Assembly: GCA_963709505.1 (NCBI GenBank)
Contig: CAVPXC010000009.1
Location: 58,800-122,799, forward strand
From: CAVPXC01 sp963709505
GTDB taxonomy: Bacteria > Chloroflexota > Anaerolineae > JAAEKA01
Length of the DNA stretch: 64,000 nucleotides
Direction: 5' to 3'
A program made the translations under genes and the position numbers. The stretch's first letter is position 1; the number at the start of each line of letters is the position of its first letter. Of this stretch, positions 37,077 to 47,118 are shown piece by piece. A model generated the notes under the pieces. That model did no database searches. It saw nothing but the letters and a program-made list of their open reading frames with translations, and had not been told where the DNA came from.

Positions 37077-39185
37077 CAAAATCAGCCGCATATCAATTCC
37101 CAGCGCGCCCTTGCCTTGCTCGAAGACCATCAGCGGGTTGATGTCGATCTCGACGATCTCGGGGAAGTCGGTGACGAGCTGGCTGAGGCGCAGGAGCACG
37201 TCGACGATCGCGTCCTGGTCGCTCGGCGGCTCGCCGCGCACGCCGCGTAGCAGTGGAAAACCGCGGATTTCGCTCAGCATCTCGCGGGCCTGGCGGCGGT
37301 CAATCGGCGCCACGCGGAAGGTTACGTCCTTGAGCACTTCGACGTAGATGCCGCCGAGGCCGAAGACCAACAGCGGGCCGAACTGCGGGTCGCGGTTCAT
37401 GCCCAGCAGGATTTCCTTGCCGCCCTTGACCTGTTGCTGCACCAGACAGCCCCAAATCTCGGCTGTGGGCTGGTAGCGCTGCGCTCTGTACATCATCAGG
37501 TCAAAGGTGTCACGCACCTCGTCAGCGCTCTGCAGGTTCAGCTTGACGCCGCCGATGTCGGTTTTATGCAAAATGTCAGGTGAGGTGATCTTCATCACCA
37601 CCGGGAAACCGATCTCTTCGGCAGCCTTGGCGGCCTCATCGGCGGTCTTGGCCAGGAACGACTTTGGGAAGGGAATACCGTAGGCGGCTTGGATGGTGCG
37701 CGCCTCGGCGTCGCCGATCGCCAATCGGCCGTCGGCCTTGACCTGCTGGAACACCTGCGCCGCCGCATCGCGACCGACGTCGAATCGCTCGATTTGGGGC
37801 ATCGGTCGTTCCTGCCACTGCTTTTGGCGCACCATCGCCGCCAGCGCGTTGATCGCGCGCTCTGGCACCGGGTAGTTGGCTAGCCCGTGCGCCCGCAGGA
37901 TTTTCTCGCCTTCACCGATGGTCTGTTTGCCCATGAAGGCCGTCAAGATCGGCTTGCCGGTGCGCTGGTAGACCTCGGTGACGGCCCGGGCGGTTTCCGT
38001 GATCTGCGTCATGATCTGCGGAGTCAGCACCACGATGATTGCGCCTACGTTGGGATCGTCGGCCACAGCGTTGACCGCGAGGGCGTAGCGATCGGCCATG
38101 GCGTCGCCCAGCACGTCGACCGGATTGGCGACGCTGGCGGCCGAAGGCAGGCCGGCGCGCAGCTTGTTCTGAGTTTCCACCGCTAGCGAGGCCAGTTGAA
38201 GGCCGGCGCGTTCGATTGCGTCGGTGGCCATGATGCCCGGCCCGCCGGCGTTGGTAACCACCGCAACCGCATCGGTAAGCGGCAGGGGCTGGCGGGCAAA
38301 GGCCACGGCCATGTCGAAGAGGTCTTGCACCGATCCTGCGCGCAGCACGCCGGCCTGCTGGAATGCGGCTTCGTAGGCCCGCTCTGAGCCGGCCAGAGTG
38401 CCAGTGTGGCTGGAGACCGCCCTGCTGCCGGCTTGGGTCGTGCCCGACTTGATCGCGATGATCGGCGTGTGCTTGCTCACCTGGCGGGCGATCTCGATAA
38501 AGCGGCCACCGTCGGTGATGCCCTCGAGGTAGGCGGTGATCACCTTGCTGTTGGGGTCGGCTCCCCACGCCTGCAAAAAGTCGATCTCGTTCAGGTCGGC
38601 CTTGTTGCCCAGGCTGATGAAGCGGCTGAAGCCGATGTCGTCGGCCAGGGCCATGTCGAGGATGCTTGTGCACAGCGCGCCAGACTGCGACATAAAGGCG
38701 ATCCCGCCCTGCATCGGCATGCCGAGGGCGAAACTGGCCTGCAGCGGTGCATAGGTATCGATGATACCCAGGCAGTTCGGGCCGATCATGCGTAAACCGT
38801 AACGCCGGACGATGGAGATCAGTTCTTTCTCCATGGCCAGGCCTTGCGGCCCGACCTCACGGAAGCCGGCTGTGATCGTGACCACGCCCTTGACGCCCTT
38901 CTGGCCGCACTCCTCCAATACGCCGGCAACGAATTTGGAGGGAACCACAATCACGGCCAGATCGATTGGGCCGGGGACCTCCAGCACACTGGCATAGGCT
39001 TTTTTGCCCAGAATCTCGTCGGCTTTGGGGTTGATCGGGTAGACCTCGCCGGTAAAGCCATGCTCGACGACGTTGAAGAGTACGGCGTGGCCCAGCTTAG
39101 CGGGGTCCGCGCTGGCGCCTACGACGGCGACTGCGCGCGGGTCGGAGAATGGGTTTAGGTTGAGGGAGCCATCGGTAAGTGACAT
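37071..39185 (-). CDS. Acetate-CoA ligase (ADP-forming)
   Basis: A 704-residue fused ADP-forming acetyl-CoA synthetase that makes ATP while releasing acetate (or related acids) from acyl-CoA. Domain order: CoA-binding (AVAVVGASADPAKLGHAVLFN), ligase-CoA (FMSQSGALCTSILDMA), the phospho-His motif SSHTGTLAGSERAYEAAF, then an ATP-grasp domain (YGIPFPKSFLAKTADEAAKAAEEIGFPVVMKI, ILLGMNRDPQFGPLLVFGLGG). ATG 39185 was chosen as the start of the conserved N-terminus; the frame runs 40 codons further upstream without support. This enzyme is typical of fermenting archaea and some bacteria. The stop codon lies in a repeat. Confidence 0.93.
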   Translation of the reverse strand: MSLTDGSLNLNPFSDPRAVAVVGASADPAKLGHAVLFNVVEHGFTGEVYPINPKADEILGKKAYASVLEVPGPIDLAVIVVPSKFVAGVLEECGQKGVKGVVTITAGFREVGPQGLAMEKELISIVRRYGLRMIGPNCLGIIDTYAPLQASFALGMPMQGGIAFMSQSGALCTSILDMALADDIGFSRFISLGNKADLNEIDFLQAWGADPNSKVITAYLEGITDGGRFIEIARQVSKHTPIIAIKSGTTQAGSRAVSSHTGTLAGSERAYEAAFQQAGVLRAGSVQDLFDMAVAFARQPLPLTDAVAVVTNAGGPGIMATDAIERAGLQLASLAVETQNKLRAGLPSAASVANPVDVLGDAMADRYALAVNAVADDPNVGAIIVVLTPQIMTQITETARAVTEVYQRTGKPILTAFMGKQTIGEGEKILRAHGLANYPVPERAINALAAMVRQKQWQERPMPQIERFDVGRDAAAQVFQQVKADGRLAIGDAEARTIQAAYGIPFPKSFLAKTADEAAKAAEEIGFPVVMKITSPDILHKTDIGGVKLNLQSADEVRDTFDLMMYRAQRYQPTAEIWGCLVQQQVKGGKEILLGMNRDPQFGPLLVFGLGGIYVEVLKDVTFRVAPIDRRQAREMLSEIRGFPLLRGVRGEPPSDQDAIVDVLLRLSQLVTDFPEIVEIDINPLMVFEQGKGALGIDMRLILK

Positions 39186-39371
39186 GCGTGCGCTCACACA
39201 ATCCCTGTGTCTGCGCGCCGAGCCCGCCTGGCTTAGCGCTGGGTCGAACGGATCGACGAGGTAAAGGTCGCGTCGAATGATACCGCAAAAGCGGCCGCAA
39301 GGCAAAGTCAGGCCACTGTGGTTGTCGTCACCCGCAAGCTCCGTAGGGTCTGAGTTCAGCCCAAAGAAGCA

Positions 39372-39468
39372 CTAGTACAGGTCGGCTTAGATAAATCGTC
39401 AGTTTATGCTTCTAACGGCTTGCCCTGCCACAACATACTGGCGATTTATTTAAGCCGACCTGTACTAG
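39372..39468. mobile_element. MITE-like element, 97 bp
   Basis: 27-base terminal inverted repeats (CTAGTACAGGTCGGCTTA.. at 39372-39398, and 39442-39468) differ at one position and enclose 43 bases. No coding capacity. No clear target duplication was found. Confidence 0.7.
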
Positions 39469-39626
39469 CACCTTTTACGATGAGCCTCCGGACCGCCGGA
39501 ACTCGAACAGCGAAGTCGCGAGGGGCGCTAGGGGCTGATTGGTCGAAAAAGATGAAAAGCAGATTGAAATTCGCATGTTCCCACAACTCCAGTCTTGGGA
39601 GAAGCGAGGGGAGAACTGGTCAGATT

Positions 39627-39655
39627 GACCTTTTGCACATTATCTGCTAGAATTC
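39627..39655 (+). promoter_or_regulatory. Promoter of the MNT pseudogene, leaderless type
   Basis: TTGACC (39627-39632), a 17-base spacer and TAGAAT (39650-39655), ending seven bases before the ATG at 39663. Confidence 0.65.
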
Positions 39656-39662
39656 GAGTACC

Positions 39663-40146
39663 ATGACAGCAATTGGAGCAACTGATCAATCCGCGCCAGA
39701 CATCGCTGCCCTTGTGGTAGAGGCATTGTGCCAAGAGTTGGGGGACCGCTTACTCGCGGTGGTTCTTTTTGGCTCCCGCACGCGCGAAGACGCCCGCAAG
39801 ACTAGTGACTGGGACGTGCTGGTCATTGCTGAAGATCTGCCGGAGAAGCTATTTGCCCGGCGCCTCTACCTCAAACAGCTGCTACCTTTGTCTTGTCGTG
39901 GGGCGGTTTCGATCCTCGCGCGAAACTCCGAGTGAATTCAAGGCTAATTTACCCGCTCTCTACCTCGACATCGCGCTTGACGGCCGTGTCTATTACGATC
40001 CGACTGGATATGTGGCTCGGGAGTTGGCGGCATTAAAGCAACTCATGAGTTAAGTAGGGCTTTACCGCGAGAGAACTTCTGCCGGGGATATCTGGCGATG
40101 GCAGACGGAGCCAACCATAGACTGGCGTCTAGCATGGCAACGGTGA
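39663..40146 (+). pseudogene. MNT-type nucleotidyltransferase, decayed
   Basis: Encodes a minimal nucleotidyltransferase domain (VVLFGSRTREDARKTSDWDVLVI, with the GSR and D-x-D motif) as found in MntA antitoxins. The frame breaks near 39925: the first frame ends LARNSE, the next continues TPSEFKANLPALYLDIALDG. An in-frame TAA then interrupts at 40051-40053, after which the same frame still reads LYRERTSAGDIWRW and ends WRLAWQR at a TGA (40144-40146). Two lesions plus the truncated partner make true decay likely. Confidence 0.75.
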
Positions 40147-40149
40147 GCG

Positions 40150-40222
40150 ATGCAAGTCACTGAGGAGGTCACCTATCGACTTCGCTTGGCTGAAGGATTC
40201 TTAGAAGAAGCTCGGCAAGACC
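40150..40222 (+). pseudogene. Truncated HEPN-domain remnant
   Basis: Three bases after the MNT stop an ATG opens the first 24 codons of a HEPN toxin-type protein (MQVTEEVTYRLRLAEGFLEE, ARQD). The similarity then ends exactly where the cysteine desulfurase begins. The remaining HEPN domain, including its R-x4-6-H site, is missing. Confidence 0.6.
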
Positions 40223-41399
40223 ATGCCCCAAACCATCTACCTCGACCACGCCGCCACCACCCCCGTTCGTCCGGAGGTGCTGGACGCGATGGTGCCCTAC
40301 TTCAGTCAGCACTACGGCAATCCCAGTAGCTTACACCGCCTTGGCAGGGAGACGGGCAAGGCCCTGCGTAAGGCACACGAGCTGATCGCTGATGTGCTGA
40401 GCTGCTCACCCAACGAGATCGTCATCACCGCCAGCGGCACCGAGGCCGATAATCTGGCCCTACGCGGGGTGGCGTTTTCTCGGCGTCAGCGGGGACTGGG
40501 CAATCATCTGATCGTCAGCGCGGTGGAGCACAAGGGTGTTTTGGAGACCGCCCACCAGCTGCGCGATGTTTTTGGCTTCGAACTCACCGAGCTACCGGTG
40601 GACTCAGCCGGCCGCGTGAGTCTCGGCCGGCCTGGCCGCGGCGATCCGTTCCGACACGTTGATTGTGAGCATCATGGCGGCCAACAACGAGGTGGGCACC
40701 GTGCAGCCACTGGCGGAGTTGTCTGCGATCTGTCGGGAGCGGGGCGTGCCATTGCACAGCGACGCGGTGCAAGCCTCGGGCACGCTGTCGCTCAAGGTGG
40801 ATGCGCTTGGCGTGGACTTACTGTCGCTCGGCGCGCACAAATTCTACGGGCCCAAGGGAATCGGTTTGCTCTATGTGCGCCGCGGCGTGCCGGTTTTGCC
40901 CCAGGTCACCGGCGGAAGCCAGGAGGGTTCACGCCGCGCCGGCACTGAAAACGTGCCCTTTGTCGTCGGTCTGGCCAGGGCGCTGGAGCTATCCCAGGTA
41001 GAGCGGACCGTCGAGGCCGGCCGTCTGATGGCACTGCGCGACCGGCTGATCGACGGCGTGTTGGCGGCCGTGCCTGACTCCCGCTTGACCGGTCATCGCA
41101 CCGAGCGGTTGGCCAACCACGCCAGTTTTATTGTACGCGGCATCGAAGCCGAGGGCCTGCTGATTGGGCTGGATATGGCCGGCATCTACGCTAGCAGCGG
41201 CTCGGCCTGCACCAGCGGCGCGCAGGAGCCCAGCCACGTGCTGACCGCTATGGGCATCCCGCGTCAAGAGGCCGCCGGCCACCTGCGCTTGAGCCTGGGC
41301 CACAGCAATGAGGAAGCAGATGTCGTGCGGCTGTTGCAGGTCTTGCCGCCTTTGGTCGCACGCTTGCGAGAGCTATCACCGTTTGCTGGCGATTCTTGA
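40223..41399 (+). CDS. Cysteine desulfurase, one frameshift
   Basis: PLP enzyme that removes sulfur from cysteine for Fe-S clusters and thiolated tRNA. Motifs: IYLDHAATTPVRPEVLDAM, ITASGTEADNLAL, MAANNEVGTVQPL, HSDAVQASG, the PLP lysine in LGAHKFYGPKGIG, catalytic Cys in ASSGSACTSGAQEPSHVL. The frame breaks near 40631: one extra base in CTCGGCCGGCCTGGCC; removal gives SLGGLAAAIRSDTLIVSIM. The short active-site loop is of the NifS/IscS class. There is no ribosome site at ATG 40223, which sits inside the HEPN remnant, so expression may rely on the old toxin-antitoxin promoter. Confidence 0.88.
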
Positions 41400-41412
41400 C
41401 CGGGCCTCATCA

Positions 41413-41504
41413 ACCGTCATGCCCGCGGACGCGGGCATCCATCTGGTCTACTCGTATTGACTGCATCTCGGATGGCCTCCCGAAAGAGCGGGATGACGAG
41501 ATTT
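41413..41504. repeat. Paired REP-like hairpins
   Basis: CCGTCATGCCCGCGGACGCGGGCATCCATC faces GATGGCCTCCCGAAAGAGCGGGATGACG, as two hairpins in mirror order. The layout matches the element at 12774-12884, but the core is diverged. Confidence 0.6.
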
Positions 41505-41542
41505 GACACCGCGTGGACGTGCCGAGCTTCCTCCCTTTTTTC

Positions 41543-41571
41543 TTGTCACACTCTTTCACCTGTGTTAAACT
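41543..41571 (+). promoter_or_regulatory. Sigma-70-like promoter
   Basis: TTGTCA (41543-41548), a 17-base spacer and TAAACT (41566-41571), serving the gene at 41659 with a leader of about 80 bases. Confidence 0.55.
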
Positions 41572-41658
41572 ATCATGGCGGCGCGGGCAGGCGGTCTCAA
41601 GGGCGGCCTGCCCATTTCTTGCTATTGTCATTCATTCCTGATCTCCGGAGGCTCTTTC

Positions 41659-42549
41659 ATGTGGAGCGGCAAGTATCCTGACCGGACCCGGCAACGCATC
41701 GCCTGGCTGGCGTCAGGTCGCCTGGTCAGCATCATTCTTTTGGTAGGGCTCGTTATCTATTCTGGTACCGCATGGGCGGCCGGCCCGCAGCGGCCGCTGG
41801 CGCAGGACACGGCGGCGGTGATCAGCTCGCCACAGAGCCTGTCCAGCGTGCGTGGGACGGTGTCGATCACCGGCTCGGCTTTGCATCCGCAATTCCAGCG
41901 TTATGAGCTGTATTTCACGCCGGAGCCCGGCGAGAACTGGGTCTTTATCGGCGATGCCAAGACAACCCCCGTGAACAACGGGCTGTTGGGCGCTTGGGAA
42001 ACGGCCGGCCTGCCCGATGGCAACTACAGCCTGCGGTTGCGTGTTGTCCGGCAGGACGGGAATTACGACGAGGGCTTCGCACGCAACATCGCCGTGGCCA
42101 ACAGAACCCCGCCAACGCCCACGCCCACCGAAACGCCGGCCGAGTTGCCGACGCTGCCGGCGGTGATCGAGGGTGTGTTTACACCCACGCCCGTCGTCGA
42201 AGCGACGGCTACGCCTGTCAGCGTCGACCAGCCGGAAATCCCTACCCCGACGCCCCGGCCCTCGCCGTCGGCCACGCCGGAGAACAACCAACAGGCCGCC
42301 GCAACGGCGGGCGATGATTCGTCCAATGACAGCTCCGGCGGTGGGTTGACCGACGTCTTCGATGCTACCAGCCTGCGCAGCGCTTTCACCCGTGGCCTCG
42401 TGATCGCCGGTTCGATTTTCCTGGCGGTCGGCGCGTTCTTCGGCGTGCGACGGCTTGTTGATGTGGCTTTGGTATTTGATTGCGCCGTAGCAAGCGGCAG
42501 GTGGCAGGTGGCAAGTTGCAGGTGGCAGGCAGTAGAAGGACGCATGTGA
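41659..42549 (+). CDS. Exported membrane-anchored Thr-Pro linker protein
   Basis: A 296-residue protein with a signal sequence (SIILLVGLVIYSGTAWAA), a beta-domain (VISSPQSLSSVRGTVSITGSA, YELYFTPEPGENWVFIG, AGLPDGNYSLRLRVVRQDG), a long Thr-Pro linker and a C-terminal transmembrane helix (LVIAGSIFLAVGAFFGVRRL). The extracellular domain resembles Ig-like segments of bacterial surface proteins. ATG 41659 follows GGAGGCTCTTTC. The last 18 residues (VASGRWQVASCRWQ) are encoded by the repeat at 42489-42632, which seems to have replaced the original end. Confidence 0.7.
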   Translation: MWSGKYPDRTRQRIAWLASGRLVSIILLVGLVIYSGTAWAAGPQRPLAQDTAAVISSPQSLSSVRGTVSITGSALHPQFQRYELYFTPEPGENWVFIGDAKTTPVNNGLLGAWETAGLPDGNYSLRLRVVRQDGNYDEGFARNIAVANRTPPTPTPTETPAELPTLPAVIEGVFTPTPVVEATATPVSVDQPEIPTPTPRPSPSATPENNQQAAATAGDDSSNDSSGGGLTDVFDATSLRSAFTRGLVIAGSIFLAVGAFFGVRRLVDVALVFDCAVASGRWQVASCRWQAVEGRM

Positions 42550-42632
42550 AAGGTGCGCCTGAACGCGGCCTCGTCACTTCCCACTTGTAGCCTGCCACCT
42601 TGCCACCTGCCACCTGCAACTCGCCTCCCCCC
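42489..42632. repeat. GGCAGGTGGCAAGTTGC word-repeat palindrome
   Basis: Left arm GCGGCAGGTGGCAGGTGGCA and right arm GCCACCTTGCCACCTGCCACC, separated by about 60 bases, between two plus-strand genes. It covers the 3' end of the first gene and the leader of pth, leaving no ordinary ribosome site there. Confidence 0.75.
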
Positions 42633-43298
42633 ATGAAACTCATTATCGGCCTCGGCAACCCGGGCAAACCCTACGAAAAGAACCGCCACAATGTGGGTTT
42701 CCATGTGGCTGACCTTCTGGTTGCCCGGCATGGCTTGCGTTTCGACGTCAAGCAGGGCAAAGCAAAAGTCGCGCTCGGCACGATCCATGTTGTCAGCGTG
42801 CCGACTTCACCTTTGTCTGAGGCAGAAGCGCCTGTCCAGCCCGCGGTTCGGACTATTCGCGTAGCCATCGCCAAACCTCGAACTTTCATGAACAAGTCCG
42901 GGCAAGGGGTAGGAGAACTGGCCAGGTTCTACAAGGTGACGCCTACCGACATCCTGGTGGTTTTAGACGACCTCGATTTGTCGTTAGGTGTGCTGCGATT
43001 GCGCGCCTCGGGTGGCTCGGGCGGTCATAACGGCATGCGTTCGATCATCGCAGCACTCGGCAGTGATGAGTTCCCTCGACTTCGTATAGGCATCGACCGG
43101 CCGCCGGGCCGTATGGATCCGGCAGCGTACGTGCTGCAGGATTTTTCACGCCAACAGGAGGAAGTTATGGTCCAGGTTCGGGATCAAGCTGTCGCCGCCT
43201 GCGAGCATTGGCTGGCCTTCGGGATCACCTCGGCTATGAACGCCTTTAACGCCCGGGGCACAGGTGGTGACGGAATGCAAGCGCAACCAGAGCTTTGA
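42633..43298 (+). CDS. pth: Peptidyl-tRNA hydrolase
   Basis: Frees tRNA from prematurely released peptidyl-tRNA. The 221-residue protein has IIGLGNPGKPYEKNRHNVGFHV with the catalytic His, FMNKSGQGVGELARFY, VLDDLDLSLGVLRLRASGGSGGHNGMRSI with the catalytic Asp, and FPRLRIGIDRPPG. An insertion of about 20 residues (VVSVPTSPLSEAEAPVQPAV) precedes AKPRTFM. ATG 42633 is set by the conserved start. mfd follows after four bases, an arrangement also seen in Firmicutes. Confidence 0.93.
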   Translation: MKLIIGLGNPGKPYEKNRHNVGFHVADLLVARHGLRFDVKQGKAKVALGTIHVVSVPTSPLSEAEAPVQPAVRTIRVAIAKPRTFMNKSGQGVGELARFYKVTPTDILVVLDDLDLSLGVLRLRASGGSGGHNGMRSIIAALGSDEFPRLRIGIDRPPGRMDPAAYVLQDFSRQQEEVMVQVRDQAVAACEHWLAFGITSAMNAFNARGTGGDGMQAQPEL

Positions 43299-43302
43299 GC
43301 AC

Positions 43303-46300
43303 ATGAACCTCTCCGGACTTCTGTCACTTCTCACATCACTTCCTGCCTACCGCTCCTTTCTCGACGATTTTCAGGCGGGTGAACCGGACCGAGCGCCTCT
43401 GGGCATCTATGGCGCGGCACGACCGTTTCTGGTGGCTGCTTTGGCCCAGGCCGTCAACCGTGTCGTCGTGCTGCTGGTGGCTCGCAGCGAGCAGGCACGG
43501 CATGCTTACGATGAACTGCAGGTGTGGCTGCCGCCTGCCAACGGCTTGGCCCGCGTCCACCTGCTAGCCGACCCAGATGCGTTGCCCTACGAGCGCATTC
43601 TCTGGTCGCGCGAGACCCGGCAGGCGCGCTTGAGCACGCTGACCGCGCTGCTGCGCCGCCAGGGTGCCATTGCCGGCCTGGCGGGAGCAAGCGCGACAAA
43701 CGAGTCGCTGCTGATCGTCACCTCAACGCGCGGATTGATGCAGAAGACGCTTCCCCCCGCGAGCTGCGCCTGGCTCTCAAGCCCTTGCGCGTCGGCCAGA
43801 TGTTTGACATGAGCGAGAGTTTGTTGCGCTGGCTGGGGTTGGGCTACCGCACCGATGCAGTGGTGGAGGAGGTGGGCCAGCTCAGCCGTCGCGGCGGCAT
43901 CGTCGACATCTGGCCACCCAACATGCTCTGGCCAGTGCGCATCGAGCTTTTCGGCGAGGAGATTGATAGCCTGCGCTTGTTCGATCCTGCCACCCAACGC
44001 ACGCTGGTCGAGGCACGTAACGTGCGCGAGGTGTTGATCGGCCCGGCCAGCGAAGCGCTTCCACGCTACGGCGCGGGCGCGCAGGATCGGCTTGACGCGC
44101 TGGATAAACGCCCCCTCCACCCGACTGCCCGCCACGAGCTCGACGGACAGCGCGAGCAACTGCGCCAGGGCACCGGTTTCAAAGGCCAGGAATGGTTCAT
44201 CCCGTATCTTTATTCACAGCCGGCCAGCCTGTTCGACTATCTACCCAACGATGCCTTGATACTGCTCGACGACGGCGCTGAGTTCATGACCCTGGTGACC
44301 GAGTTGGAACACCAGGCCGCACAGACCCAGCGTGACTTAATCACCGGCGGCGACTTGGCCGCCAATCCGCTGCAGCCGCACTTCTCCTGGCCCGAGCTGA
44401 AGGCGCCGCTGGAGGCTCGCAAGCCGTTGGTGCTAGGCCACGGCGATTTGGAGGGCCGGCCCGCGCCGGCCACCTCCGCGCTCGCCCGTCACTTTGTGCC
44501 CGGGCCTCGCTTTGGCGGCCAGGTCAAGCCGATCGTCGCCGAGGTGGAGAAACAGCAGGACCAGGGCAACCGAGTGGTGATGATTAGCCGCCAGGCCCCG
44601 CGTCTATCCGACGTCTTCCAAGAAGAGGCCGGCCGCGCGCTGACCGTCGAGGAGACCCTGCTCAATCCGCCCGTCGCCCGTTCCGTGCACTTGGTCAAAG
44701 GTGTCCTCAACGAAGGCTGGGTCCTCCGCGGCCTCGAAACCACGCCCGACCTCAACACATCTCCCCCCTCCGCTCCGACCTCTGCACTCATCACTCCGCA
44801 CTCCTCACTCACCACTTCCGCCCTGCTCCTCACCGACGCCGAGCTCTTCGGCTGGACCAAGCCAAGCCAGCGGCGTTCACAGCGGCCGCGTGCGATGGCG
44901 CCCGAAGCCTTTTTCGCCAACGTCAAGCCCGGCGATTTCGTGGTGCATATGGAGCACGGCATCGGCCAGTTCGTCGGCCTGGTGAAGGTCAAGCTCGATG
45001 ATGGCGCCGAGCGCGAGTATTTGCAGGTCGACTATGCCATGGGCGACCGGCTGTTTGTGCCCGTGCACCAGGCCGATCGCTTGAGCCGGTATGTGGGCGC
45101 GGGCGAGCACGTTGCGCCGATCTTGCACCGCCTGGGCACGGCCGACTGGGAGCGTGTCAAGAAGCAGACCAAAAAGGCGGTGGACGACATCGCGGAGGAC
45201 TTGCTGCAGCTCTATGCGGCGCGTGAACTGGCCAAAGGACACGCCTTCTCGGCCGATGGCGCCTGGCAAATGGAACTGGAGGGTGCTTTTCCCTACGAGG
45301 AAACCGTCGACCAGCTCGTGGCCATCGAGGCGGTCAAGTATGACATGGAATCGAGCAAGCCGATGGATCGCCTGATCTGCGGCGATGTCGGCTATGGCAA
45401 GACCGAAGTGGCCTTGCGTGCGGCCTTCAAGGCTGTGATGGACGGCAAGCAAGTCGCGATCCTGGTGCCCACTACCGTCCTCGCTCAGCAGCACTACCAG
45501 ACCTTTGCCAAGCGCCTGGCTGCTTTCCCCGTCTCGGTCGAGATGCTCAGCCGCTTTCGCACCCCGTCTCAACAGGTCCAAGTGCTCAAAGGCCTGTTGG
45601 ATGGGTCGGTGGACATCGTCGTCGGCACGCATCGCCTGTTGTCCAAAGATGTGGTGGTCAAGGACTTGGGGCTATTGATTGTGGATGAGGAGCAGCGGTT
45701 TGGTGTGACGCACAAAGAGCGCATCAAGCACATGCGCAGTATGGTCGACGTGCTGACGCTGACAGCAACGCCGATCCCGCGTACCCTGCACATGAGCATG
45801 ACCGGCGTACGCGACCTGAGCACGATCGAGACGCCGCCCGAGGAGCGCCTGCCGATCGCCACCACCATCGCCGAGTACGACGAGACCCTGATCCGCCAGG
45901 CCATTCTGCGCGAGATCGACCGCGGCGGTCAGGTCTTCTTCGTGCACAACCGCGTGCAGGGCATCACCCAGATCGCCCGTCGGCTGGAGCGGCTGGTGCC
46001 CGAGGCGTCCTTCGGCGTCGGCCACGGCCAGATGCCGGAGCGCGAGCTGGAGCAGGTCATGCTGGCCTTTGCCAACGGCGAGTTTCAGGTTCTGGTCTGC
46101 ACGACGATCATCGAGAGCGGCCTCGACATTCCTACCGCCAACACCATCGTCATCAACCGCGCTGACAAGTTCGGCCTGGCGCAGCTCTATCAGCTGCGCG
46201 GCCGTGTCGGCCGCGCAGCTGTGCGGGCCTATGCCTACATGCTCTATGACCGCAACCAGAGCCTGCCGGTGATCGCGCGCGAGCGTTTGACTGCGCTGCA

Positions 46301-47024
46301 AGAGGCCAGTGAACTTGGCGCGGGCTTCCGCATTGCCATGCGCGATCTGGAAATTCGCGGCGCAGGCGAGTTGTTGGGCCGCAAGCAACATGGCCACATT
46401 GCCTCGGTGGGTTTTGATCTGTACTGCCGGCTGCTGGCGAAGTCGGTAGAGGAACTAAGGCAACAAGTAGATAAGGGACAAGGCGCAAGAGGCGGCGCAG
46501 ATCTGGAGGAGATGGAACAAGCAGTGGCACCGAGCCGGGTGCGGCGGGTGCCGACGGAGCGTGCCGGGCAGGACGCGGTGAGCTACGATGACCCGATGGC
46601 GCCGGCAGTGACGCTGGATCTGCCGCTGCGCGCGATGATCCCGGAGGAGTATGTACCCAACTCGTCGCTGCGGCTGCGGCTGTATCGCCGCATCGCCGGC
46701 CTGACGAGCACAGCCGATGTGGATACCTTCGGCGATGAGCTGGTCGATCGCTTTGGGCCTGTGCCTGAGGAGGTCAAAAACCTGCTGTACCAGGTGCGTA
46801 TCAAGGTGCTGGCCTTGAGTGCGGGCGTGAGTGCGATTGGCCGCGACGAGAACCAGCTCGTGCTCAAGTCGGACGACCTGGAGCGGATCGATCGGCAGCG
46901 CCTGCAGGAGCGCTTGGGCAGCATTGCCCGAGTCAGCCGGCGCGCCGTCTGGCTGCCGTTGACCGATACGTGGCCTGTGTCGCTGGAGCAAACACTGCGT
47001 GCCCTACAAGCGGCCCATTTTTGA
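43303..47024 (+). CDS. mfd: Transcription-repair coupling factor Mfd, one frameshift
   Basis: ATP-driven translocase that removes stalled RNA polymerase and recruits UvrA. Seen in order: N-terminal UvrB-like region, frameshift, SRRGGIVDIWPPNMLWPVRIELFGEEIDSLRLFD, CarD-like RNAP-interacting domain (VKPGDFVVHMEHGIGQFVGLVKV), helicase motif I (CGDVGYGKTEVALRAAFKAV), motif II (LLIVDEEQRFGV), LTLTATPIPRTLHMS, QLRGRVGRAAVRAYAY and the C-terminal TRCF domain. The frame breaks at a CCCCCC run (43752-43757); one more C restores LPPRELRLALKP, pointing to a homopolymer error. A Ser/Thr/Pro insert (TSPPSAPTSALITPHSSL) before the CarD region is encoded by a word repeat. ATG 43303. Confidence 0.93.
44752..44822. 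repeat. CACTCCTCACTC word repeats inside mfd
   Basis: Degenerate words (CACTCATCACTCCGCACTCC, then TCACTCACC) in frame within the interdomain linker of Mfd. Similar words occur at 50664-50722. Confidence 0.6.
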
Positions 47025-47118
47025 AAAGAGTGCATTTGAAACCGACGTAGGGGCAGGTCTTGCACCTGCCCTGGGTCGATGTCATGATTGGCAGACAACC
47101 CAAACAGGAGAGCATCGA

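Larger units (their letters stand above)
39186..39662. other. Spacer with a MITE and a promoter
   Basis: No gene seen. It holds the palindromic element at 39372-39468 and the promoter at 39627-39655. Confidence 0.6.
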
